Source of the DNA: an uncultured Granulosicoccaceae bacterium
Lineage (GTDB): Bacteria; Pseudomonadota; Gammaproteobacteria; Granulosicoccales; Granulosicoccaceae
Direction: 5' to 3'
Length of the DNA: 64,000 nt
Assembly: GCA_937951345.1 (NCBI GenBank)
Contig: CALFCF010000073.1
Span: 1 to 64,000 of the forward strand
Shown here: positions 1-8,307 of the stretch, piece after piece
How the letters are laid out: each line of letters begins with the position of its first letter
How positions within the stretch are numbered: the first letter of the stretch is position 1
The notes under the pieces: model-generated
Databases searched by the model: none
Told to the model about the DNA's origin: nothing
The model's input: the letters and a program-made list of their open reading frames with translations, nothing else
Position numbers and translations under genes: made by a program

Positions 1-374
1 CACGAAGGCGAAAACAGTGACAATGAAAACTAGGGAGCCTCTGATTTATTAAGCGAGGCAGTCAGAGCAAGGCGAAATTTGGCGAAAAAGCGCAGTGTAT
101 ATGCAAATACATGAGCATTTTGAGTCAAATTTCAACGCCGCTATGACAACGCACGTAATAAATCAGAGGTTCCCTAGGTAATTTCCAGTTAGAAAAGCAG
201 TGTTAGCGTCGCTGCGGGTATTCGCACACTGTTTTCTATTCACCCCCAGTGCCCGTCTACCGTCGCAGCTCACTCGATTGAGCTCAACCCGTAGATTTCT
301 ACGAAGTTCACTCAATCGAGCGACCTGCTTAGGTAGCCAGACTCTGGTGGCGAACCCTTCATGAATAGAGCAGG
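1..374. repeat. Copy 1 of a ~230-240 bp non-autonomous repeat element (left terminus outside the window), interrupted by a 140-bp MITE
   Basis: 1-29 and 178-374 match 5194-5421 at about 94% by hand alignment (about 11 mismatches in ~197 bp of the right part); ends ...CCTTCATGAATAGAGCAGG like copy 2. Confidence 0.85.
34..173. mobile_element. MITE (140 bp) with 18-bp terminal inverted repeats and CTAG target duplication
   Basis: GGAGCCTCTGATTTATTA (34-51) versus reverse complement of TAATAAATCAGAGGTTCC (156-173), 17/18 match; flanked by CTAG at 30-33 and 174-177; absent from the homologous copy at 5181-5423. Confidence 0.85.
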
Positions 375-643
375 CTAGGTGCCAAACGATCCAAAAATGA
401 GAAGTAACATTCAAATTTCTCCGGGTTTCACCCTAAGCCGAGCAACACCCGGAGACAGACCTAATACTAGAACGTTAACCAGGCACGGTCGGAAAGTAAT
501 CCAGCGCTCATTTTCATCGCAAAATTTTCAGCTTCAGCAGAAGATTTGAACCACTACAGAAAACCGGGGTGACAGAGCAAATCGCGATGTTTACAATGCA
601 TTCCAAATTGAAGTCCAGAACAAAAATAATAAAGGACATCGCT

Positions 644-1285
644 ATGAAAGCATCAGTTTCTCCTACAACTTCTATCACGTCAGACGACGGCATTATCGCC
701 CGACGTCGGACACTGAAAACACTGGCCGGTGGTATCGCACTTGCCGCATCAAGCACTGCCTTTGGCGCGCAAACAGTATCTTTTGATCTGACTGCACTTA
801 GATCAAAAGACAGAAAGGCTGCATCTACCAATAAGTCTCTGGCACTCTACAACACACATACAGGCCACACGCTTGATGTGGAGTTTCACCGTGATGGTGA
901 ATTTGATCAGAATGCAGTGAAACAACTGAATATCTTTCTGCGCGATCACCGCCAAAATGAAGCCATGATGATGGACCCGATGCTTTTTATGCAACTATGG
1001 GCCATACGCGAAACAATCACTCAATCAACAGCCAAAAGCCCTGCTATCCATATCATCTCTGGCTATCGCACTCCCAAAACCAATCAGATGTTGCGTGAAA
1101 AAAGCGGTGGTGTTGCAAAAAACAGTTACCACATGCTGGGGCGAGCTATCGACTTTCGCATACCTGGTGTGTCAACGCGTAGCGTACGTGACATTGCTCG
1201 TACGTTTGAAGCAGGTGGCGTTGGTTACTATGCAGGATCGGATTTCGTACATATAGATACCGGCGAAATACGCCACTGGGGTTAA
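644..1285 (+). CDS. DUF882/YcbK-like M15-family murein endopeptidase with Tat-type signal
   Basis: RRRTLKTLAGGIALAASSTAFGA leader; HIISGYRTPKTN...SYHMLGRAIDFRIPG...GGVGYYAGSDFVHIDTGEIRHW. Start at the internal ATG preceded by AAAGGA rather than 569. Confidence 0.85.
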   Translation: MKASVSPTTSITSDDGIIARRRTLKTLAGGIALAASSTAFGAQTVSFDLTALRSKDRKAASTNKSLALYNTHTGHTLDVEFHRDGEFDQNAVKQLNIFLRDHRQNEAMMMDPMLFMQLWAIRETITQSTAKSPAIHIISGYRTPKTNQMLREKSGGVAKNSYHMLGRAIDFRIPGVSTRSVRDIARTFEAGGVGYYAGSDFVHIDTGEIRHWG

Positions 1286-1394
1286 TAAATCCCTGAAAAA
1301 CATCTACCGGATTGACTGCCTGCACAACAGGACTGTTGTCGAAAGCGCTAAGCCGGTAACAAGCAGTTTCTTAACCATCCTCTCCAGGGATGCC

Positions 1395-1428
1395 AAGCCG
1401 CCTTTGGATATCAAGGCGGCTTTTTTTT
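1395..1428 (+). terminator. Rho-independent terminator
   Basis: AAGCCGCCTTtggatatcAAGGCGGCTT followed by a T-run. Confidence 0.85.
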
Positions 1429-1496
1429 GCTCTCGATTTACTGTGTTATAAAGGCATCCTCCAAACATCAACTAATGGCGACACACATAACCGGTC

Positions 1497-2549
1497 GTGA
1501 ACACTCATTGGTATAAAAGAACTGACGTCGCAGATTTTCTGAGAAAAAGCACGGGCGCTGAGCACGTTATTCCCGGAGACTCAATTCAACAACTATGGAG
1601 CGATTACGGCGAAATAAGGCGGTTTCATCTTAAATACCGCCATCAGAATACCGCCAGCTCCAGCGCAAGTGATTCAGTGATCGCCAAATGGGTAGCAGTC
1701 GCGAGCAAACCTGAGCACCCCCGCGGTTGGAACACATCCAAATCGCACCGACGGAAACTGCACTCCTATGAAGTTGAACGTGTGTGGTATGAGCGCTTTG
1801 CGACGCAGTGTGGAATCGGATGCCCTGTTGCCAGGCTTGTCGGTTCACTATCACAGGATGATGGATACCTCTTGCTGCTGTCTGACCTTGATCATCACTA
1901 CCCCGCTCGTTTTGATACCGCCTGGCCGATCTCTATCGATAAAAATTCCCATAAAGATCAACTCTCACCAATCGCAACTAGCTGCCTGCGATGGTTGGCA
2001 AATTTTCACGCATTATTCCTTGATTCGGATGGCACAGGCCTGTGGCAACAGGGAACCTACTGGTATCTGGATACACGACCGGACGAATTCGATGTAATGG
2101 CGTCTGGTCCTGTTAAAGACATCGCACACCTACTCGATCAGCACCTTAAAGACTGTCAGTATCAAACGCTGGTACATGGTGATGCGAAGATTGCCAATTT
2201 CTGTTTTACATCTGACGCAAATGACACAGCTGCGGTGGACTTTCAATATGTAGGTCGAGGTATCGGTGTCAGGGATGTGGCCTACTTCCTTGGCAGTTGT
2301 CTTGACGAGAACGAACTGCAACGAAACGACCAACGCTATCTGGACTTCTACTTCAACAAGTTGACGCTCGCGTTAGAGAGGTTCCAGCCCTCAATCGACG
2401 CCGGGGCTGTCTGTGACGCCTGGCGCGCACTTTATCCGATTGCGTGGACTGATTTTTATCGATTTTTACTCGGCTGGATGCCGGATCACCCGAAAACGCA
2501 TGGGTACACACGCCGCCTTGCAGATCAGGTACTCAGGGAACTGGATTAG
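1497..2549 (+). CDS. Phosphotransferase of the aminoglycoside phosphotransferase/choline-ecdysteroid kinase-like superfamily
   Basis: Motif LVHGDAKIANFCF...AAVDFQYVGRGIGVRDVAYFLGSCL. Confidence 0.75.
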   Translation: MNTHWYKRTDVADFLRKSTGAEHVIPGDSIQQLWSDYGEIRRFHLKYRHQNTASSSASDSVIAKWVAVASKPEHPRGWNTSKSHRRKLHSYEVERVWYERFATQCGIGCPVARLVGSLSQDDGYLLLLSDLDHHYPARFDTAWPISIDKNSHKDQLSPIATSCLRWLANFHALFLDSDGTGLWQQGTYWYLDTRPDEFDVMASGPVKDIAHLLDQHLKDCQYQTLVHGDAKIANFCFTSDANDTAAVDFQYVGRGIGVRDVAYFLGSCLDENELQRNDQRYLDFYFNKLTLALERFQPSIDAGAVCDAWRALYPIAWTDFYRFLLGWMPDHPKTHGYTRRLADQVLRELD

Positions 2550-2631
2550 CCGTTTGCTGTAATAGCAAATGCAGAAGCGGCAACCAACGAGCGGCTGTTA
2601 CAAGCAAAACAACTCAACCAAAATATTTTGC

Positions 2632-3792
2632 CTAGAAGGAACGCGGCATCCCGAGAATATGCTCTGCCACATAGGACAGAATTAAATTAGTTGATATAGG
2701 TGCAACCTGATACAAGCGGGTTTCTCTGAATTTTCGTTCGACATCGTATTCAGTTGCAAACCCGAATCCGCCATGAAACTGCAAACAGGCATTGGCTGCC
2801 TCCCACGAAGCTTTGGCCGCCAGGTATTTCGCCATATTAGCTTCCGCCCCGCATGGCTTGCCTTCGTCATACAGTTCACACGCCTGATAGCGCATCAGAC
2901 TCGCCGCTTCAACTTCTATAAAGGCTTCGGCTATTGGAAACTGAACCCCTTGATTCTGCCCGATAGGCCGATCGAACACAGTACGTTCACTAACATAGGC
3001 AGTCACTTTGTCAGTAAACCAGTAACCATCACCAATACACTCGGCAGCGATCAGTACCCTTTCCGCGTTCAGGCCAGTCATAATGTATTTGAATCCCTTA
3101 CCCTCGTCTCCGATCAGACTATCTACAGGAATTTCCAAATTATCGAAAAAAAGTTCATTGGTTTCATGATTGACCATGTTTCTGATCGGGCGAACCGTTA
3201 GCCCCGATTTCAATGCTTGATGTATATCAACAAGAAATATCGATAAACCGTCCGACTTTTTTTTCACTTCTGTAAGAGGAGTGGTTCGGGCTAACAGGAT
3301 CATGTAGTCGGAGTGCTGAACGCGACTGATCCAGACTTTCTGACCGTTAATAACATATTTATCGCCACTTTTGACCGCGGTGGTTTTCAGCTTTGTCGTG
3401 TCAGTGCCGGTGGTAGGTTCGGTCACACCCATTGACTGAATGCGCAATTCACCGCGCGCAATCTGAGGTAAAAACTCTTCTTTCTGCTCTTTAGAACCAT
3501 GACGCAACAACGTCGTCATGTTGTACATCTGCCCGTGACAAGCACCGGAGTTGCCACCGTTTCGATTAATCTCTTCCATAATGACACTAGCCTCGGTCAG
3601 TCCCAATCCGGAACCTCCGTAAGCCTGTGGAATCAACGCAGCCATCCACCCATCGCGAGTTAATGCCTCAACAAACTCCTCGGGGTAAGCCCGCTGCTCA
3701 TCTTTATCACGGTGATATTCCGGTGGAAACCCGGCGCAAAGCGCACGTATCCCGTCCCGTATATCTGTGTAACTATCGTTGTAATCTGGCAT
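2632..3792 (-). CDS. Acyl-CoA dehydrogenase family protein
   Basis: MGVTEPTTGTDTTKLKTTA...GQKVWISRVQHSDYMILLART...NACLQFHGGFGFATEYDVERKFRETRLYQVAPISTNLI. Confidence 0.93.
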   Translation of the reverse strand: MPDYNDSYTDIRDGIRALCAGFPPEYHRDKDEQRAYPEEFVEALTRDGWMAALIPQAYGGSGLGLTEASVIMEEINRNGGNSGACHGQMYNMTTLLRHGSKEQKEEFLPQIARGELRIQSMGVTEPTTGTDTTKLKTTAVKSGDKYVINGQKVWISRVQHSDYMILLARTTPLTEVKKKSDGLSIFLVDIHQALKSGLTVRPIRNMVNHETNELFFDNLEIPVDSLIGDEGKGFKYIMTGLNAERVLIAAECIGDGYWFTDKVTAYVSERTVFDRPIGQNQGVQFPIAEAFIEVEAASLMRYQACELYDEGKPCGAEANMAKYLAAKASWEAANACLQFHGGFGFATEYDVERKFRETRLYQVAPISTNLILSYVAEHILGMPRSF

Positions 3793-3838
3793 AGTAAACT
3801 GATTGTGATGATCGAGTTTTCAAAGAGCGCCTCTGACC

Positions 3839-4372
3839 ATGGCTAACGCTGAACACAATAACTCAGGACAACCCTGGCAACAGGCATTATATAAAATCCT
3901 GCGTGACGCAGGGGTGGATCATGCCTGCTATGTTCCCGATGCCGGCCATTCAGAACTGATAAACCTCTACGAAAATGACAGCACAACTACCGCTAATGTG
4001 CTGACAACCGAGGAAGAAGGCATCGCCATCGCGACTGGTGCATGGCTCGGCGGCAGACGCAGCGTGCTGTTAATGCAATCGTCAGGCGTAGGTAACTGTA
4101 TCAATATGTTGTCGCTACCAGTGCTATCACAAACACCCCTTCTAATGCTGGTGACTATGCGCGGCGAGTGGGGTGAGTTTAATCCATGGCAAGTACCCAT
4201 GGGTAAAGCGACACAACCGGCCCTTGAAGCGATTGGATTAACCGTCCTGCGCGCTGACGACACGGATAGTCTGCTCGCAACAGTATCGCAAGCTACCCTG
4301 ATGACCTACTCCGCAAATCAACAAATTGCCGTATTGATGGGGCAACGATTGCTTGGTGAGAAAAAATGGTAA
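3839..4372 (+). CDS. TPP-dependent decarboxylase alpha (PYR-domain) subunit, sulfopyruvate/phosphonopyruvate decarboxylase-like (ComD-like)
   Basis: TPP-enzyme N-terminal domain only (VLTTEEEGIAIATGAWLGGRRSVLLMQSSGVGNCINML); followed by a PP-domain subunit. Confidence 0.78.
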   Translation: MANAEHNNSGQPWQQALYKILRDAGVDHACYVPDAGHSELINLYENDSTTTANVLTTEEEGIAIATGAWLGGRRSVLLMQSSGVGNCINMLSLPVLSQTPLLMLVTMRGEWGEFNPWQVPMGKATQPALEAIGLTVLRADDTDSLLATVSQATLMTYSANQQIAVLMGQRLLGEKKW

Positions 4373-4409
4373 AACACCACCACCGTGATTACCCGCAACA
4401 GGGATCAGT

Positions 4410-4997
4410 ATGACTAGCTATACCCTCGACAGACGCGAAACAATCAACACTTTGTTGGCAGAACGTAAAGACACACTGGTGGTCACCGGTCTCGGATCAC
4501 CAACCTACGATGTTCACGCCGCAGGCGACCGGGACGATAATTATTATCTTTGGGGTGCAATGGGCGGTGCCGCGCTTACAGGCCTCGGGCTTGCGCAAGC
4601 TCAACCGGATAAGCATGTACTTGTCATAACCGGCGATGGTGAAATGCTGATGGCCTATGGTGCTATGGCTACCATTGCAGTTGCCGCACCATCAAATCTC
4701 GATATCGTTGTTCTGGACAATCAACACTACGGGGAGACCGGCATGCAGCCGAGCCACACCGGACAGGGCATCGATTTCGCCAAGGTCGCCGCTGCAAGCG
4801 GTTTCAGTGAAACAGCTACAGTCTCCTCCAATGACGATCTTCAGGTACTGAATAAAAATATTTATCAGAAAGCATCCGGTCCGCGGCTATTTGTGATTAA
4901 AGTGAAAGCGGAGAACCTACCGCGATCATTGCCTCCTCGCGACGCGACATTTATTAAAAACAGATTTCGTAGACACCTCGGACTGGAGGTCTGTTAG
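4410..4997 (+). CDS. TPP-dependent decarboxylase beta (PP-domain) subunit, sulfopyruvate/phosphonopyruvate decarboxylase-like (ComE-like)
   Basis: TPP-binding motif GDGEMLMAYGAMATIAVAAPSNLDIVVLDNQHYGETGMQPSHT. Confidence 0.78.
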   Translation: MTSYTLDRRETINTLLAERKDTLVVTGLGSPTYDVHAAGDRDDNYYLWGAMGGAALTGLGLAQAQPDKHVLVITGDGEMLMAYGAMATIAVAAPSNLDIVVLDNQHYGETGMQPSHTGQGIDFAKVAAASGFSETATVSSNDDLQVLNKNIYQKASGPRLFVIKVKAENLPRSLPPRDATFIKNRFRRHLGLEVC

Positions 4998-5180
4998 AAC
5001 AAAACTACGATATCGCCGTCAAGGCACGACGGCTTACACACGATGACATTGCCTGTTACTCATTAAAAATTGCTAAAATAGACGCAATATTTATTTAAAA
5101 AATCATCCTCTCCAGAACAGCCTTCAGTGATAGGCCTATCACATCGCCCGGCTTTATCGTCCGGAAATCAAAAAAGACTT

Positions 5181-5423
5181 AACCTGCTCTATTCACGAAG
5201 GCGAAAACAGTGACAATGAACACAGCAATTTCCAGTTAGAAAAGCAGTTTTAGCGTCGCTGCGGGTATTCGCACACTGTTTACTGTTCACCACCAGTGCC
5301 CGTCTGCCGTCGCAGCTCACTCGGTTGAGCTCAACCCGTAGATTTCTACGAATTTCGCTGAATCGAGCGACCTGCTTAGGTAGCCATACTCTGGTGGCGA
5401 ACCCTTCATGAATAGAGCAGGTT
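5181..5423. mobile_element. Copy 2 (intact) of the non-autonomous repeat element
   Basis: AACCTGCTCTATTCACGAAGG (left) and CCTTCATGAATAGAGCAGGTT (right) are inverted repeats with one mismatch; TTAA at 5179-5182 and 5422-5425; no transposase ORF inside. Confidence 0.8.
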
Positions 5424-5657
5424 AAAAACGAGCTGTAAAATAATCAACTGATAGCGGTATAAAGCCCTTGGCAAACAAAGGACTTTTAACCTCCAGTTTG
5501 TGTGGTTATTTACCCCTTCTAATGGTGGGTGAAATTGTGCGCTTGCTTTTGGCTTGCTAACATCAACTTGCGTCAGACATTATCCGAAAAAGCTACGCTT
5601 ATAACGTGATGTAGTTGACATATATCAGATAGCTACACAACAGAAGGATCAACAGAA

Positions 5658-6680
5658 GTGAAGGTTTTCGCAGCTCTCAAAATCACCGCATTATCCAGTT
5701 TTTTAACAGTAGCACCCATCACTGAAGCATTCGCTGCAGAAGTCAATGTTTACTCCTACCGCCAACCGTTTTTAATCAAACCCATGTTTGACGCGTTTAC
5801 GCGACAGACCGGAATAAAAGTAAATTCAGTATTCGCTAAAAAGGGGCTGGTTGAGCGTCTCAAGTCAGAGGGTAAAAATTCGCCGGCAGATATTATTTTC
5901 ACTGTAGACATCGGAAGACTCGACGCGGCGTTGCAAGCCGGCGTTACGCAGCCTGTGGAAAGTGACATATTGTCATCATCGATACCTGCTGCATTCAGAG
6001 ACCCGGATAACCACTGGTTTGGACTGACCAGTCGCGCACGAATTATCGTTACGTCCAACGAGCGCATGTCATCCGGTGACATTAAAAGTTACGAAGATCT
6101 GGCAGATCCGAAGTTTGAGGGAAAGATATGTACGCGCAGTGGCAAACACGTTTATATGGTTGCATTAATTGCGTCTGTGATCTCTCATGCAGGGGAAGCA
6201 GCCGCGAAAGAGTGGTTAACAGGGGTGAAGAACAATCTTGCAAGAAAACCACAGGGCAATGATCGCGCACAAGTCAAAGCAATCAATTCTGGCGAATGCG
6301 ATATTGCAATAATCAATAGCTACTATATGGGGGCAATGGTGAACGATGAGGAGCAGAGCGAATGGGCGAGCTCTGTCGACATCAATTTCCCGAACCAGAA
6401 TGATCGCGGAACTCATATGAATATAAGCGGCATGTCGTTAACCAGAAACTCACCCAACAAAGACCATGCGATACAGTTGATGGAGTTCCTGGCAAGCGAC
6501 CTGGCACAGGCGATGTACTCTGAGCAAAATCACGAATACCCGATAAATCCGGATGTCAGACCATCAGGGTTGTTGCAGTCATGGGGAGATTTTAAAAGCG
6601 ACACACTGCCGCTTGCTGACATTGCCAAACACCGCAGCACAGCAAGCAAGCTAGTCGACACCGTGAACTTCGACGGTTAA
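5658..6680 (+). CDS. Periplasmic iron(III) ABC transporter substrate-binding protein (FbpA/FutA-like)
   Basis: Signal peptide; AEVNVYSYRQPFLIKPMFDAFTRQTGIKVN...DVRPSGLLQSWGDFKSDTLPLADIAKHR; GTG start after AGAAGG. Confidence 0.88.
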   Translation: MKVFAALKITALSSFLTVAPITEAFAAEVNVYSYRQPFLIKPMFDAFTRQTGIKVNSVFAKKGLVERLKSEGKNSPADIIFTVDIGRLDAALQAGVTQPVESDILSSSIPAAFRDPDNHWFGLTSRARIIVTSNERMSSGDIKSYEDLADPKFEGKICTRSGKHVYMVALIASVISHAGEAAAKEWLTGVKNNLARKPQGNDRAQVKAINSGECDIAIINSYYMGAMVNDEEQSEWASSVDINFPNQNDRGTHMNISGMSLTRNSPNKDHAIQLMEFLASDLAQAMYSEQNHEYPINPDVRPSGLLQSWGDFKSDTLPLADIAKHRSTASKLVDTVNFDG

Positions 6681-6690
6681 ATAGACTGCC

Positions 6691-6753
6691 TGTCTGAGGG
6701 CACTGCATCTACTACTTTCATTTTTTATTGCAGTGATGTTTTGCCCTCAGACA
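6691..6753. terminator. Long hairpin between convergent genes (possible bidirectional terminator)
   Basis: TGTCTGAGGGCA (6691-6702) and TGCCCTCAGACA (6742-6753) are perfect 12-bp inverted repeats; inner CACTGCA/TGCAGTG can extend the stem; no classical terminal T-run. Confidence 0.45.
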
Positions 6754-6770
6754 CTCTTCACAAGGCAAAC

Positions 6771-8078
6771 TTAATCAAGCGATTCAACGCGAATTCGGGC
6801 AACCGGTGCAAGAATCGAATCCAGCTTTTCGATCTTTTCAATCGCCGTATTCATCGCTGCCTCTTTGACCTGATGCGTTAGTATAACAACCGGCACGGCG
6901 TTTTGATCATCGATAGGTTCTTTCTGCAACAGAGATTCGATGCTTATTTTTTGGTCTGCAAGTATTCGAGTGACATCAGCCATAACACCTGCTCTGTCCT
7001 CGGCCAATAATCGCAAGTAAAACGCGCATTCAAATTGGTCTGAAGTTAATACCGGTTTATCGGAAAGCAGATCCGGTTGGAAGGCCAAATGTGGCACTCT
7101 GTTTTCAGGGTCTGTTGTAAACGTACGAACAACATCAACAAGATCTGCCACTACCGAGCTGCCGGTAGGCTCGGCACCGGCACCCGGTCCATAGTAAAGC
7201 GTCGATCCAACCGCATCACTTTGTACCAGTACAGCGTTCATAACGCCGTTAACATTGGCAATCAATCGACGTTCCGGGATCAATGTGGGGTGGACACGAA
7301 TCTCAATTCCCGCTGGAGTTTCTGTTGTGACGCCCAGGTGTTTAATTCGATAGCCTAGCTCTTCCGCATAGGCGACGTCCTGGCTGGCAATGGTTGATAT
7401 ACCTTCCGTGTGTACCGCATCGAACTGCAACGGTATACCAAATGCGATCGAAGACAATATTGTGAGCTTATGCGCTGCATCAATACCTTCGACATCAAAC
7501 GTCGGATCAGCCTCGGCATAACCCAACGCCTGAGCATCAGCCAGCGCGTCTTCAAAACTTCGGCCTTTATCGCGCATCTCGGTAAGAATGAAATTACCCG
7601 TGCCATTAATGATGCCGGCAACCCTTGTTATACGATTAGCCGTTAACCCTTCACGAATTGCCTTGATAATCGGTATGCCACCAGCAACCGCCGGCTCAAA
7701 CGAAACGATAACCCCATTATCCAATGCTGCCTGAAAGATCTCATTGCCATGTATTGCGATGAGCGCTTTGTTGGCCGTTACGATGTGCTTCCCACGGCTA
7801 ATGGCTTCCAATACGCTGTCCTTGGCAAGCTCTGTCCCTCCCATAAGCTCGACCACAATATCTACATCACTATTGACGACATCACTGACGTTATCAGTTA
7901 ATGTCACCGCATTGAGTTCAACGGGACGTGACTTGCCGAGATCACGTACCGCAGCATGAGTGACCGAAATTTCCCGTCCTGCCCGCCGTGAGATCTCGTT
8001 GGCATTGCGTTGTAGAATTCCGACTACACCCTGACCTACAGTCCCCAGCCCCAGCAAGCCGACATTAACAGCGTTCAA
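6771..8078 (-). CDS. hom: Homoserine dehydrogenase
   Basis: VGLLGLGTVGQGVVGIL; GGIPIIKAIREGL...GIINGTGNFILTEM; ACT domain at C-terminus. Confidence 0.95.
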   Translation of the reverse strand: MNAVNVGLLGLGTVGQGVVGILQRNANEISRRAGREISVTHAAVRDLGKSRPVELNAVTLTDNVSDVVNSDVDIVVELMGGTELAKDSVLEAISRGKHIVTANKALIAIHGNEIFQAALDNGVIVSFEPAVAGGIPIIKAIREGLTANRITRVAGIINGTGNFILTEMRDKGRSFEDALADAQALGYAEADPTFDVEGIDAAHKLTILSSIAFGIPLQFDAVHTEGISTIASQDVAYAEELGYRIKHLGVTTETPAGIEIRVHPTLIPERRLIANVNGVMNAVLVQSDAVGSTLYYGPGAGAEPTGSSVVADLVDVVRTFTTDPENRVPHLAFQPDLLSDKPVLTSDQFECAFYLRLLAEDRAGVMADVTRILADQKISIESLLQKEPIDDQNAVPVVILTHQVKEAAMNTAIEKIEKLDSILAPVARIRVESLD

Positions 8079-8307
8079 ATTTGTATCCTCTAAGAAAAGT
8101 ACCCGGCGGGATAGACCCCACCCTCGACAAGCGTTTCATTCTAACGCGACAGGGCAGTACCGTGGGTAATCCACAGCGAATTGTAGCGTAACGCCAGTGC
8201 TTGAGCGTCAGTAGATGGGGTGGTTAGCGTTGTCAAAGGGCGTCAAATTCGCCGGGCCGGCAGATGCCATTGGTAATCCCGGCACGCAACAAGTCAGTAG
8301 CTTTTCT

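Noticed and set aside
163-414. 83-aa minus-strand ORF
   Set aside because: Lies entirely within the MITE/repeat element and its flank; no coding signature.
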